Program-made: the position numbers and the translations under genes
The notes under the pieces: generated by a model
Databases searched by the model: none
The model's input: only the letters and a program-made list of their open reading frames with translations
Told to the model about the DNA's origin: nothing
Origin: Paraburkholderia sp. SG-MS1
Lineage (GTDB): Bacteria > Pseudomonadota > Gammaproteobacteria > Burkholderiales > Burkholderiaceae
Assembly (NCBI RefSeq): GCF_012275575.1
Contig: NZ_NPIH01000201.1
Coordinates: 1 to 57,253 of the forward strand
DNA length: 57,253 nt
Direction: 5' to 3'
Shown here: positions 8,766 to 17,736 of the stretch, in pieces
Position numbering within the stretch: the first letter of the stretch is position 1
How the letters are laid out: each line of letters begins with the position of its first letter

Positions 8766-11156
8766 ATGACGATCCGTCATCGCATCACGCTATTGGTTGT
8801 TCTGATGTTCGTCGCCTTGTCGGCGATCGGCGGCTATGCCGTCTACCAGACGCGCGGCAGCGCCGCCGAAGTACGCAAGGTGACCGAAGGCGTGGTGCCT
8901 AGCGCACTCGCATCCGCCGACCTCGTGTCGCAAGTCAAGGACGTGCAGCTCGCCACGATGACGCTCGTCTACGCGCCCGACGCCAACATGGTCGCCCAGG
9001 CCCAGGACGAACTGAAGAAGAAAAAAGCCTCGCTGCAACAGGCGCTCGCGCTGCAGGCCAAGGAGGCCGCAAGCCACGCGCAGCAGGGTCTCGTCGTGCA
9101 GGCGAAGGACAGCCTCGAGAACTACTTCTCCGCGATTGCCGACACGGCGAAAATGAAAGCCGACGGCAAGAACGAACTCGCGCAGGCATATCTGTTCGCT
9201 AATGTCGCGCAGTATCGCGACGAACTCGAAGGCATCGTCGAGACCTTGCGCGTCGAGAAGAATCGCGAGAAAGACGACGCGATTACGGCGCTCAACGCCA
9301 CGCTCGCCACGACGACCACGGCTATTGCATCCGTCACTGGCCTCGCGATCATTCTGCTGACTTCGATCGGCGCGCTGCTCTATCGCCAGATCACCCGCCC
9401 GCTCAGTCACATGCAGGCCATGATGAGCGAGATCGCGTCGAGCCAGGACTTCACGCGCCGCGTGCCGGTGGGACGGCTCGACGAGATAGGCCGCTCGATC
9501 GTCGCGTTCAACGGCATGATCGAGAAGATTCAGGAAAGCTCCGCGCAACTCAAACAGAAAACGGCCGACATCCAGGCGATGCTGCAGAACATGCAGCAGG
9601 GCATTCTGACGGTGGTCGACGGGGCGAAGATTCATGCGGAGTACTCGGCGTATCTGGAAGACATCTTCGAGACGAAGGACATCGCCGGGCGCGCGCTGAT
9701 GGACCTCGTTTTCGCGGATACCGAACTCGGCGCCGACGCGCTGTCGCAAATCGACGCGGCGACGCATGCGTGCCTCGGCGAAGACTGCATCAATTTCGCA
9801 TTCAATCAGCACCTGCTGGTGGGCGAGATTTCGAAGCGCATGCCCGATGGCCGCGTGAAGATACTCGACCTCAGCTGGTCGGCGATCACCGACGAAAGCG
9901 ACACCGTCGTACGCCTGATGCTGTGTGTGCGTGACGTCACCGAACTGCGCAAGCTCGCGGCCGAAGCAAGCGAACAGCGCCGCCGCCTCGACATGATCGG
10001 CGAGATTCTTGCGGTCAGCGAGGAGAAGTTCCATCATTTCATCGAGAGTTCGGCGGGCTTTGTCAGCGAGAACGAGCGCATCATTCGCAAGCATTCCGAA
10101 GCGGATCATGCGGCGATCGCCGAGCTGTTCCGCAACATGCATACCATCAAGGGCAATGCGCGGACCTACAACCTGCAGCATCTGACCAACGTCGTGCACG
10201 AAACCGAGCGCAGCTATCACGAGCTGCGCCAGCCGGACGCGGATCGCTCGTGGGATCAGGAGCATCTGATGCGCGAGTTGACGCGGGTGCGCGAGGCGAT
10301 CGAAAGCTACGCGAAGATCAACGAGCAGAGCCTCGGGCGCAAGAGCAAAGGCCAGGCAAACGACGCGGGCAACGCGGGCCGCTACGTGATGGTCCACAAG
10401 GACGACATCCAGCAGACCCTCAATATGCTGGAGCGCACCGACGCCGCCGAGCTTCACGCATTGCAGTCGATGCGCGATGCGCTGCGCCGCACGCTGCGCG
10501 CACTGGGCAGCCAGAGCGTACGCGACGCGCTGTCCGGCGTGCTGGATTCGCTGCCGTCGCTCGCGAGCGAGTTGGGCAAGCCCGCCCCGGCCGTGCGGAT
10601 CGACGACAACGGTTATCGTTTGCGCGGCCAGGCGGGCGGCACGCTGAGCAACGTGTTCATGCATCTGCTGCGCAATTCGATCGACCACGGCATCGAAACC
10701 GCCGAGGTTCGCGGTGCGCAAGGCAAAACCCCGGCCGGCACGATCGACATCGAAGTGGGCGTGGACAGCGGCGCGTTGCAGATCACGCTCAGCGACGATG
10801 GCCGTGGTCTCGCGCTCGAACGGATTCGCGGCATCGCGCGGGAGCGCGGCTGGATCGGCAATGACGACGCGCTGAGCGACGAAGCGGTGGCGGACTTCAT
10901 TTTCCGGCCCGGCTTCTCGACGGCGGAGACGGTCACCGAAGTGTCGGGCCGTGGCGTCGGCATGGACGCCGTGCGCGACTTCTTGCGACGCGAGAACGGC
11001 AGTATCGAACTGCGCTTCACCGATGACCACACGGGCGCGCCGTTCCGTCAGTTCCAGACGATCGTCTGTCTGCCGGACAGCGTCGCGGTCGATACGCTCG
11101 GCGTTCAGGCGCGCGGCCAGACCGGCGAGCTGCACCTCGACGCAGTGGCGGGCTAA
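8766..11156 (+). CDS. Membrane-bound CheA-like hybrid: 4-helix sensor, HAMP, Hpt and histidine kinase
   Basis: A 796-residue protein joining receptor and kinase functions usually split between an MCP and CheA. Residues 8-28 and about 185-208 are membrane segments around a helical 4HB_MCP-like periplasmic domain, followed by HAMP (RQITRPLSHMQAMM) and a region with PAS-like character near 275-400. The Hpt domain carries LFRNMHTIKGNARTYNL with phosphoacceptor His459. The CheA-type catalytic domain has HLLRNSIDHGIE (N box), DDGRGL (G1) and a TEVSGRGVGMDAV G2 region. The CheW-like P5 regulatory domain of true CheA is absent; the protein ends soon after the ATPase. First gene of a five-gene, same-strand cluster. 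Confidence 0.88.
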   Translation: MTIRHRITLLVVLMFVALSAIGGYAVYQTRGSAAEVRKVTEGVVPSALASADLVSQVKDVQLATMTLVYAPDANMVAQAQDELKKKKASLQQALALQAKEAASHAQQGLVVQAKDSLENYFSAIADTAKMKADGKNELAQAYLFANVAQYRDELEGIVETLRVEKNREKDDAITALNATLATTTTAIASVTGLAIILLTSIGALLYRQITRPLSHMQAMMSEIASSQDFTRRVPVGRLDEIGRSIVAFNGMIEKIQESSAQLKQKTADIQAMLQNMQQGILTVVDGAKIHAEYSAYLEDIFETKDIAGRALMDLVFADTELGADALSQIDAATHACLGEDCINFAFNQHLLVGEISKRMPDGRVKILDLSWSAITDESDTVVRLMLCVRDVTELRKLAAEASEQRRRLDMIGEILAVSEEKFHHFIESSAGFVSENERIIRKHSEADHAAIAELFRNMHTIKGNARTYNLQHLTNVVHETERSYHELRQPDADRSWDQEHLMRELTRVREAIESYAKINEQSLGRKSKGQANDAGNAGRYVMVHKDDIQQTLNMLERTDAAELHALQSMRDALRRTLRALGSQSVRDALSGVLDSLPSLASELGKPAPAVRIDDNGYRLRGQAGGTLSNVFMHLLRNSIDHGIETAEVRGAQGKTPAGTIDIEVGVDSGALQITLSDDGRGLALERIRGIARERGWIGNDDALSDEAVADFIFRPGFSTAETVTEVSGRGVGMDAVRDFLRRENGSIELRFTDDHTGAPFRQFQTIVCLPDSVAVDTLGVQARGQTGELHLDAVAG

Positions 11157-11188
11157 GCGCCGACCGACGGACTTCGCAAGGATTGGCT

Positions 11189-11932
11189 GTGATTCAACAG
11201 TATCAAGAGTATCTATTCGCTGCGCTGGGGGGCGGCGCGTTGATCGCGCTGCCCGCATGGGCCGCTCACAAGCTGCACAGCGCGAAGCTGGCGGCGCGGC
11301 TGCGCGGTGAAGCGCAAGCGCGCATCGACGCGCTCGAAGCCGCGCACGCGGCGCATCGCGAAGCGCTGATCGACCGCGAGCGGGCCGAGCAGGCCTTACA
11401 TGCGTTGACCGAACAGTTGCGTGACGAGTTGAGGCAGCAGTCAGCCCGCGCCGATGAATTGCGCGCGTCACTCGACGCCGCGCACGGCCACACGGAGCAG
11501 TGGACCAACCAGGCGCGCCAGATCGCCGGTGAGGCTGCGCGTCTGAAAGGCCTTGGCGCGACGTTCGAGCGCTGGCACGAGCAGATGATCTCGCTGATGA
11601 CGCAGAACCACGACATGCACGCGAAGAATCAGGAGTTGTCGTCGATCGTGCGGCATGTGGTGATCGTGTCGCTGAACGCGTCGATCGAAGCGGCGCGCGC
11701 GGGGCCGGCCGGCCGGGGCTTCGCGGTGGTGGCGAGCGAAGTGCGCTCGCTCGCCGCGCGTTCCGAGGAGTTGTCGAAGAGCTATCGCGACAGCCTGCAT
11801 CGCAACGACCTGACCACGACGTCCACGTTCCAGGATATCCAGGCGGGCGGCAAGATGATCGCGGCGTCGCTTGCCAGTGTCGAGTCGCTCGCCAACCGCT
11901 TTCATGCGCAGCTCGATGAGGTGCCGATGTGA
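11189..11932 (+). CDS. Minimal MCP-like signalling protein with one membrane helix
   Basis: About 247 residues: one membrane segment (LFAALGGGALIALPAWAA), a long Ala/Glu/Arg-rich coiled coil, then a partial methyl-accepting chemotaxis hairpin tip (SLNASIEAARAGPAGRGFAVVASEVRSL, given here as overlapping recognisable blocks: LNASIEAARAG and GRGFAVVASEVRSLAARS). It has no periplasmic sensor domain and no HAMP, and the descending helix is short. I chose the GTG at 11189, six bases after AAGGA (11178-11182); a TTG at 11183 is in frame but overlaps that spacing. Its stop overlaps the next gene by four bases. It may serve as the coupling scaffold that CheW and a receptor would normally provide, which is inference. 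Confidence 0.75.
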   Translation: MIQQYQEYLFAALGGGALIALPAWAAHKLHSAKLAARLRGEAQARIDALEAAHAAHREALIDRERAEQALHALTEQLRDELRQQSARADELRASLDAAHGHTEQWTNQARQIAGEAARLKGLGATFERWHEQMISLMTQNHDMHAKNQELSSIVRHVVIVSLNASIEAARAGPAGRGFAVVASEVRSLAARSEELSKSYRDSLHRNDLTTTSTFQDIQAGGKMIAASLASVESLANRFHAQLDEVPM

Positions 11933-12468
11933 TTTCGGCCCAGGCCCGTGACAGCTTCGAACGTATCTTCCGCAAGGCGGCGCAAACGCGCCTGCCCGTC
12001 AATGCGGACGACCTCTGCGAGATCGCACCGCTTGCCGACGCCGGCGCGGGTGCAACGAAGGACACGCAGGTGGTCTTGCTGACCATTTCGTCGATCGTAT
12101 TCAGGCTGCTGCTGATCCTGCATTTCGACGAAGACGACAGCACGCGCGGCTATTACCTGAACGATACCGACGAACGGCCGTTCCAGGAAGTGTTTCTGGA
12201 AATCTGCAACCTGTGCTGCGGCGCGATGAACCAGGAACTGTTGCGCTACTTTCCGGACCTCGGCATGTCGACGCCGTATGTGCTGAAAGCGCGTTGCCTG
12301 CCGCATCTGCATGAATTGAAGCCGGCTCTGCTGTCGTCGTATTCGGTTGTGCTCAACGGCGACGTGCGGCTCGCCGCGACCGTGTGCGTGTGCGCGCATG
12401 CGCCGCTCGACTTCGTCGCGGACACGAGCGCCATCGAAGAAACCAGCGGCGAACTGGAATTGTTTTGA
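11929..12468 (+). CDS. CheX-like chemotaxis phosphatase domain protein
   Basis: A 179-residue protein starting at a GTG that overlaps the preceding stop. The segment EICNLCCGAMNQELL matches the E-x2-N helix motif of the CheX/CheC phosphatase family, where the Glu and Asn act on phospho-CheY. The protein ends with GELELF, nearly the same tail as its downstream paralogue. A phosphatase for the CheY at 13498 is the natural guess. Similarity to CheX is judged from the motif and local context only. Confidence 0.6.
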   Translation: MISAQARDSFERIFRKAAQTRLPVNADDLCEIAPLADAGAGATKDTQVVLLTISSIVFRLLLILHFDEDDSTRGYYLNDTDERPFQEVFLEICNLCCGAMNQELLRYFPDLGMSTPYVLKARCLPHLHELKPALLSSYSVVLNGDVRLAATVCVCAHAPLDFVADTSAIEETSGELELF

Positions 12469-12505
12469 CCATGACAGCATGCGTCGCCGCTCTCAGGAAA
12501 GTGAA

Positions 12506-13477
12506 ATGAATTTCAACGAACCGGTCAGCAAGGTGCTGGTGCTGGACGATTGCGCCGCGCACAAAGAGGCGCTCAAGCGCTTTTGCGACGAGAACAACCT
12601 GGTCGGCGTGAAAGTGGGCAAGAACCGTTTGCAGTCGGTACTGCGCTCGAACATCGATCTTGGCGCGGTACTGTTCGCCGAAAACTACGGCGGCTCGCCC
12701 GAGGCCAGCGCCGAACTCGCGATCCGGATCAACGCGGTGCGTCCCGAGTTGCCGATCATCATGCGGCGCGAGCGCGACCCGGGCACGGAGAGCTTGCCCG
12801 AGAGCTTGCGCCGCGTGGTCTGCGCCGCTTACGTCGCGCACGATATGGCGCCGCTGCGCCGCGTGATCGACGAATACATTTTCAGTCTCGACTATCCGAA
12901 CGCGCTGGTGCGCGGCATCGCCGAGATGACCCAGGCGATTCTTGGCGACGTGTTCAAGGACCTGACCATTACGTGCGATACGCCGTACATCGTGCGCGAC
13001 CGCATCATCTTCGGCGAAGTGTTCAGCCTGATTCCGCTGGAAAGCGCGTGGTGCCGCGGCTACATGATGATGCAGGCCGAAGAGACGCCGATTCTCGACT
13101 TGCTCGACCGTTACCGGATGATCGACAACGCGCCCGACGGCGAGGCGGATTTCCGCGATCTGAACAGCGTGCTCGGTGAAGTGACGAACCTCGTATGGGG
13201 CTCGTTCAAGAACCGCTATGTGGGCGACGCGGATGCATCGCGGCGCAGCGACGTGCAAGTGCCGCTGCTGGTGAATCACAAGCACAAGTACATCTCGTTC
13301 GGCAGCGGCAATCCGCAACTGTGCTTCATGTACTGGCTGCGTGAGCCGCAATCGGGCCGCGCGGTCAGGTTGCATCAACGTTTCGTGTTCAGCCTGAACT
13401 GGTCGCCGGAAGATTTCCGGGAAGTCTCCGGCGATGTCGGCGCAATGGTCGAAGCAGGCGAACTGGATCTGTTCTGA
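12506..13477 (+). CDS. Degenerate receiver domain fused to a CheX-like domain
   Basis: A 323-residue protein; the ATG at 12506 follows AGGAAA. The N-terminal 120 residues look like a receiver (KVLVLDDCAAHKEAL, acidic pair Asp14-Asp15), but the expected phosphoacceptor strand reads VLFAENYGG, so the Asp is missing, and no conserved Lys is evident. The C-terminal part has an E-x2-N helix, LGEVTNLVWGSFKNRY, followed by beta strands as in CheX/CheC. The protein ends GELDLF, matching the GELELF tail of the previous gene. A long open extension upstream overlaps the preceding gene and is not used. Confidence 0.65.
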   Translation: MNFNEPVSKVLVLDDCAAHKEALKRFCDENNLVGVKVGKNRLQSVLRSNIDLGAVLFAENYGGSPEASAELAIRINAVRPELPIIMRRERDPGTESLPESLRRVVCAAYVAHDMAPLRRVIDEYIFSLDYPNALVRGIAEMTQAILGDVFKDLTITCDTPYIVRDRIIFGEVFSLIPLESAWCRGYMMMQAEETPILDLLDRYRMIDNAPDGEADFRDLNSVLGEVTNLVWGSFKNRYVGDADASRRSDVQVPLLVNHKHKYISFGSGNPQLCFMYWLREPQSGRAVRLHQRFVFSLNWSPEDFREVSGDVGAMVEAGELDLF

Positions 13478-13497
13478 GTAGTGTTAAAGGAAACAAC

Positions 13498-13863
13498 ATG
13501 TCGAAAATTCTGGTGGTGGATGACTCGAGCACGGTGCGCGACGAAGTGGCCGGCTTTCTGAAGAAGAACGGTCTGGACGTCGACACGGCGGTGGACGGCA
13601 AGGATGGCCTCGCCAGGTTGAAGGCCAGCCCCGGCATCAAGCTCGTGATCAGCGACGTCAACATGCCGAACATGGACGGCCTGACGATGGTCGAGAAGAT
13701 TCGCGGCGAACTCGCGAACACGACCGTGAACGTCATCATGCTGACCACGGAAAGCAGCCCGGCGATGAAGGAGCGCGGCAAGGCGGCCGGCGTCAAAGGC
13801 TGGATCGTCAAGCCGTTCAAGGGCGATGCGGTGCTGGAAACGTTCCGCAAGCTGGCGGGCTAA
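13498..13863 (+). CDS. CheY-like single-domain response regulator
   Basis: A 121-residue stand-alone receiver. The acidic pair is Asp8-Asp9 (VVDDSS), the phosphoacceptor Asp53 (VISDVNMP), the switch Thr in MLTTESS and the conserved Lys105 (IVKPF). Clear ribosome site AAAGGAAAC before the ATG. It is the last gene of the chemosensory-like cluster and the obvious acceptor of phosphate from His459 of the kinase at 8766. No output domain is present, so it must act by protein contact. Confidence 0.9.
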   Translation: MSKILVVDDSSTVRDEVAGFLKKNGLDVDTAVDGKDGLARLKASPGIKLVISDVNMPNMDGLTMVEKIRGELANTTVNVIMLTTESSPAMKERGKAAGVKGWIVKPFKGDAVLETFRKLAG

Positions 13864-13892
13864 GCGGCTCGGCAGCCGCGCGGCACGCGAAA

Positions 13893-13911
13893 GGTGAGGG
13901 TTTTCGGGAGC
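13893..13911 (+). repeat. Dispersed 19-nt motif, single copy
   Basis: GGTGAGGGTTTTCGGGAGC preceded by AAA, 30 bp after the stop of the CheY-like gene, in the gap before the amidotransferase gene. Confidence 0.8.
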
Positions 13912-14109
13912 TGCAAAACCGATGATTTGCAAAGCATGATTCGCTATAACGGCAGCTGTTGAAACGCGCTAGTCTCCCAGTGAATATGAACGACACCGGG
14001 TGACTTGCAATGGCGGCGAAACCTTCTGGGCGCGTGAGTACCATCACTGCGAAGGCGGTGACGGCGGGCGCGCGTGTCCTCGCGCAATGGGCTTAGGACG
14101 AAGCCGCAC

Positions 14110-14967
14110 ATGTGCCAATTGCTCGCCCTCAGTTGCGCGGAGCCCACCGACGTCAGTTTCTCGCTGACGGGCTTCGCCGCGCGCGGCGGCCTGACCGACC
14201 ACCACGTCGACGGCTGGGGCGTGGCGTTCTATGAGGACCGCGCGTGCCGCGTCTTCGTCGATGAAAGGCCGGCGTATCAATCGCCCGTGGCAGAGTTTCT
14301 GAAAAGCTATCCGATCAGGTCGCGCAATGTCGTCGCGCACATTCGCAAGGCGACCCAAGGCGGCGCGCGGGTCGAGAACTGCCATCCTTTCATGCGCGAG
14401 TTGCGTGGTCAGCAATGGGTGTTCGCGCACAACGGCGACCTGCAGCGGCTCGGTGAGCAGGAGCCGGGGCCGTTCACACCAGTCGGCTCGACGGATAGCG
14501 AAGCGGCGTTCTGCTTCATCATGAACCGCCTGCACGCGCATTTCGCCACGCATGCGGATGCAGACCCGGATAACGTCGACGCGTTGTTCGACGTCATCGA
14601 GCACGCGACGCGCACGCTCAACGTCTTCGGCATTTTTAACTTCGTGCTTTCGAACGGCAAGGCGCAGTTTGCGTATTGCTCGACGCGTCTGTCGTACGTG
14701 ATACGCCATTGGCCGTTTTCGAGCGCGCGTCTGGTGGACGATGATCTGACGGTGAACTTTGCCGAGCGCGGCACGCCGGCCGACCGGACGGCGGTGATCG
14801 CCACGACGCCGTTGACCGATGAAGTCTGGACCGCCTGCACGCCTGGTGATCTGTTGATGTTTCGCCGTGGCGCGCTGTTGCGGCGCGCCTATGTTGCCGT
14901 TCCCGCCGAAGTCCTCGCAACCTCGAAGTACGCCCCCTCCGAGCTATCCGCTGCGATCGCGGCGTGA
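14110..14967 (+). CDS. Class II glutamine amidotransferase (YafJ-like)
   Basis: A 285-residue Ntn-type amidotransferase. The ATG at 14110 puts Cys at position 2 (MCQLLALSC), the nucleophile exposed when Met is removed, so upstream in-frame codons are rejected. Further family blocks are DGWGVAFYED, VVAHIRKATQG, NCHPFMRELRGQQWVFAHNGDL and GSTDSEAAF. It matches stand-alone class II domain proteins of the YafJ type. The acceptor of the released ammonia is unknown and no partner gene is adjacent. Confidence 0.88.
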   Translation: MCQLLALSCAEPTDVSFSLTGFAARGGLTDHHVDGWGVAFYEDRACRVFVDERPAYQSPVAEFLKSYPIRSRNVVAHIRKATQGGARVENCHPFMRELRGQQWVFAHNGDLQRLGEQEPGPFTPVGSTDSEAAFCFIMNRLHAHFATHADADPDNVDALFDVIEHATRTLNVFGIFNFVLSNGKAQFAYCSTRLSYVIRHWPFSSARLVDDDLTVNFAERGTPADRTAVIATTPLTDEVWTACTPGDLLMFRRGALLRRAYVAVPAEVLATSKYAPSELSAAIAA

Positions 14968-15149
14968 TTTCCCACCGCGCGTGTCCTGCGAAGGAATGAC
15001 GCTGAGCGCGGGCGCTTTTCGGCTCGAACCAAGGCGTTACCCGCCGGGCACCGATGGTTGCCGGGCGCCATCGCACGCGCTGATTGCATGGGTGAATTGA
15101 TCGGTTGTCTTCGAACGGCCTGGCTTCACTATGCTCCTGGCGGCGCTAA

Positions 15150-15168
15150 GGTGAGAACATTCGGGAGC
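15150..15168 (+). repeat. Dispersed 19-nt motif, single copy
   Basis: GGTGAGAACATTCGGGAGC, in the 707-bp gap (14968-15674) between the amidotransferase and SDR genes. Apart from this and the three copies at 15493-15659, I see nothing coding in the gap; the open frames crossing it run through the motif copies and resemble no family I know. Confidence 0.8.
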
Positions 15169-15492
15169 CGAAGGCCTTGGACGATACGTGAGTCTGTGCG
15201 CCTCGGTTTGCCTCACTCTTCGCTAATTGCAATGACCGGCTCCGGCAACGTTCGCCGAACGATTCGGTGATGGTGTTGGCCTGACGACGCACTCCACGAC
15301 TGCACATTGTCGCGCTCAGCGTGAGGGATAGTGCGTGCTGTATCAGCGGATGAGTCGTTAGTGCGATCCGCGTTGGGATATCCATACTCCGTTGCTGCAG
15401 GAGCCGTGAAATGTTTCGCGCAATGCCGCGCGCCACGCGTTGTCGCTCACGGGTCCTGGATCGGCGCGTAGATCGCTCCGTATCGCGCTAAA

Positions 15493-15659
15493 GGTGAGGG
15501 TTTGCGGGAGTAGCCTGGTTCGAACCCATGGCAGCACGCCCAGCATGCCTTTGCGCCCTGTCCCCGAGCTCGAAAGGTGAGCGTTTTCGGGAGCTATTCG
15601 AGCGACGCCTCAAGCCGAACCCGCACCGTTGCGTGTCAAAGGTGAGATTTTTCGGGAGG
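15493..15659 (+). repeat. Cluster of three 19-nt motif copies
   Basis: Copies at 15493-15511 (one mismatch, TTTGCGGGAGT), 15576-15594 and 15641-15659 (ending GGGAGG), each preceded by AAA. Starts are 83 and 65 bp apart. The sequences between copies share no visible similarity, so the repeated unit is only the 19-22 nt core. The cluster ends 15 bp before the stop of the minus-strand SDR gene. Confidence 0.8.
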
Positions 15660-15674
15660 CGTCGTTGCCGTGCG

Positions 15675-16433
15675 TTACGCCGGTTTGGCGATCTCGCGGA
15701 TGTCGGCCACCGGCGTTTGCCCGAATGCATCGCCCAGCGCGTAGTCGACCAATTGCGCGGCACATTGATCTGGCGTCGACAGTTGGCCGTTGCGTTTGAG
15801 GTCTTCGAACTTCGGGCGCATCGGGAACTGTTCTTCGCCACTGCCGCGAATCTCCGCCTGCATGTCCGTATCGATGACGCCCGGCGCGAGGCTGCAAATG
15901 CGCAGCGCGCGGTTTGCATCGAGCGTGACGGCGCGCGCGTGATGATCGAGCGCGGCCTTGGTCGCGCAATAGATGCTCCATCCGGAATACGCATTGCGGG
16001 CCGCGCCGCTGGAAATGTGCACGATGCGCCGGTCGCTCGCATCGACGGCTGCTGCGGCGAGCGCGCTGGCCAGCATCAGTGGCGTGGCCACGTTGAGGCT
16101 CACCGCGCTGGCGATAGCCGCCGCGTCCTGCCCTTCGACTGGGCCGATGGGTTGCACCATGCCCGCGTTGTTGATCAACAGAACCGTTTGCGCGCCGCTG
16201 ACGAACGCGCGCAGTGCATCGGTCGCGAGCCATTGCGCGACGCGCGTGGGGTCGGCGAGTTCGAGTTCGATTTCTTCGAGCTGTGTTGGGAAACGGGTCT
16301 TCAGACTCGCATGACGCGAGCGGGACAGACCCAGCACGGTGACGTTGCGTGCGATCAGCTGTTCGGCGAGCGCCGCGCCGAGGCCGCGAGTGTGGCCGGT
16401 GACGATTGCGCGGGTCGGAGACGTGGAAGGCAT
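15675..16433 (-). CDS. Short-chain dehydrogenase/reductase
   Basis: A 252-residue classical SDR. The NAD(P)-binding TGHTRGLG lies near residues 12-19, NNAG near 90 and the catalytic Ser (HISSGAA) plus YCATK (Tyr-x3-Lys) near 135-160. The ATG at 16433 follows AAGGAA; an in-frame start 14 codons upstream lacks a ribosome site. The motif SRSRH after the second strand suggests NADP preference, which is weak evidence. No pathway partner is adjacent; substrate unknown. Confidence 0.88.
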   Translation of the reverse strand: MPSTSPTRAIVTGHTRGLGAALAEQLIARNVTVLGLSRSRHASLKTRFPTQLEEIELELADPTRVAQWLATDALRAFVSGAQTVLLINNAGMVQPIGPVEGQDAAAIASAVSLNVATPLMLASALAAAAVDASDRRIVHISSGAARNAYSGWSIYCATKAALDHHARAVTLDANRALRICSLAPGVIDTDMQAEIRGSGEEQFPMRPKFEDLKRNGQLSTPDQCAAQLVDYALGDAFGQTPVADIREIAKPA

Positions 16434-16674
16434 GGGGTTCCTTGTGAGCGGTGGCTGGCAAGGGGCCATTTTCACAGGGTTTTTTGCGAGGCTTTGCGGG
16501 TGGGCGGGGGATGGGATCTGTTATGTGCCATTGGCGAAAGTGCAACGCGAACAACGGCTTCCGAGGTGTTGTGGTCAGTCAATTCCGCATGCGTGACGTG
16601 CGTGGCATCGCCCGCCGAACGCAGTAACCGGGTGACGTAAGTCCATCAGGCGACGTAAAAATGGAGGTCGAACA

Positions 16675-17379
16675 TCAATTGCGTAGAACATGTCGAAAGA
16701 TACCTTCCGCAAGCTGCCGTGGCTCATCGAACATGGTCGCCAGTTCAAACAACATGACAAACAGGAAGGCATACGACACTTTCGGATACTTGTCGATGAA
16801 TCGCACGATGACTGGAGCAAATCGCTCCATGATCGGTTTTCGCGTGACAAGGCAGGTAACGCCAATGCCGAGGATCATGCCTGCCAGAACGTCGGTCGGA
16901 TAGTGCAAGCCCAGATAAACGCGCGGAATACAAATAAGAAAGACGCAGTGCAGTAGCGCGAGCACGCCCATCCATCTGGAGACGAGAAAAATGCCCATCG
17001 CGACGGCCGCCCAAATCATGGCGTGGTCGCTAGGAAACGAACTCCAGGTTCGAAGCACTGCTTCTGGAGTGGCCGCTATCGGAAACGTCAGGTGCAGGCT
17101 CGGGTCGTAGAGCGGTCGCTGGCGGAAGGGCAACCAGCAGGCGAGCACTCTGCCGATGAAGAGTGCCAGAAAACCGCTCAGGATGGTGGCCACCACCATT
17201 TCCCGTTGCCACTGCCGGCGCTCCCCTGTGTCGAACCAGAGGGCACACAGCATGGCCAGTGGCAGAACGCCTTTGAACAGATAGAAGTCCGCAACGAGCC
17301 TGACTGCGTGGCTGAAAGTCTCCGAGTGCATCGTATCGCGTGTCACGATAGCCAGCATTGACGAGTCGAAGCTATTCAT
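16675..17379 (-). CDS. PAP2-family membrane phosphatase
   Basis: A 234-residue protein with about five or six membrane segments and the three phosphatase motifs of the PAP2 superfamily: a basic motif around FRQRPLYDP, SSFPSDHA with the catalytic His, and RVYLGLHYPTDVLAG with the second His and Asp. Such enzymes remove phosphate from lipid or isoprenoid phosphates at the membrane. No ribosome site is clear at the ATG used, so the exact start is uncertain. Monocistronic. Confidence 0.88.
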   Translation of the reverse strand: MNSFDSSMLAIVTRDTMHSETFSHAVRLVADFYLFKGVLPLAMLCALWFDTGERRQWQREMVVATILSGFLALFIGRVLACWLPFRQRPLYDPSLHLTFPIAATPEAVLRTWSSFPSDHAMIWAAVAMGIFLVSRWMGVLALLHCVFLICIPRVYLGLHYPTDVLAGMILGIGVTCLVTRKPIMERFAPVIVRFIDKYPKVSYAFLFVMLFELATMFDEPRQLAEGIFRHVLRN

Positions 17380-17736
17380 GATTTGGTTTTGGCGGGGCGT
17401 TGATTGCGAATTGCCTACCTATGGATGGTGGCGCGCCTTGCTACGGAGCGCGAGCTAAACGGTATGCTTGCACTTCGCATATCGTTAATATGTTTGCGAA
17501 CGTACATCCGTTCATAAAATGGTCATTCGCGAACTTTGCTTCAGGTGCGTCAAGTTTCGCTCTGAACTTTCGGGAACGACCGGTATATCGGCACACCAGC
17601 AATGCCGCAGCGCAATAGCCGCAGCCGGCGACTAATGCCTGTCAGCATGAACTCGCCACACCCGAAAGCCACATGACCCGAGTTCCGGCAAGCAGCCACA
17701 AGCTGCTCACTCCGTGGAACCCGAAACGCTCCACTC
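17380..17736. other. Intergenic gap, no gene seen
   Basis: About 357 bp between the divergent PAP2 start and the end of the GlxA-type regulator gene. It is somewhat richer in A+T around 17480-17530 and must contain the PAP2 promoter, but I could not define -35/-10 elements or operators. Confidence 0.4.

Noticed and set aside
15146..15436. 96-codon minus-strand open frame in the gap after the amidotransferase
   Set aside because: No recognisable domain or ribosome site, and it includes a motif copy; likely chance.
15514..15530. GGTTCGAACCC resembling a tRNA T-arm
   Set aside because: No acceptor stem, D-arm or anticodon arm can be drawn around it; GGTTCGAACC is simply palindromic.
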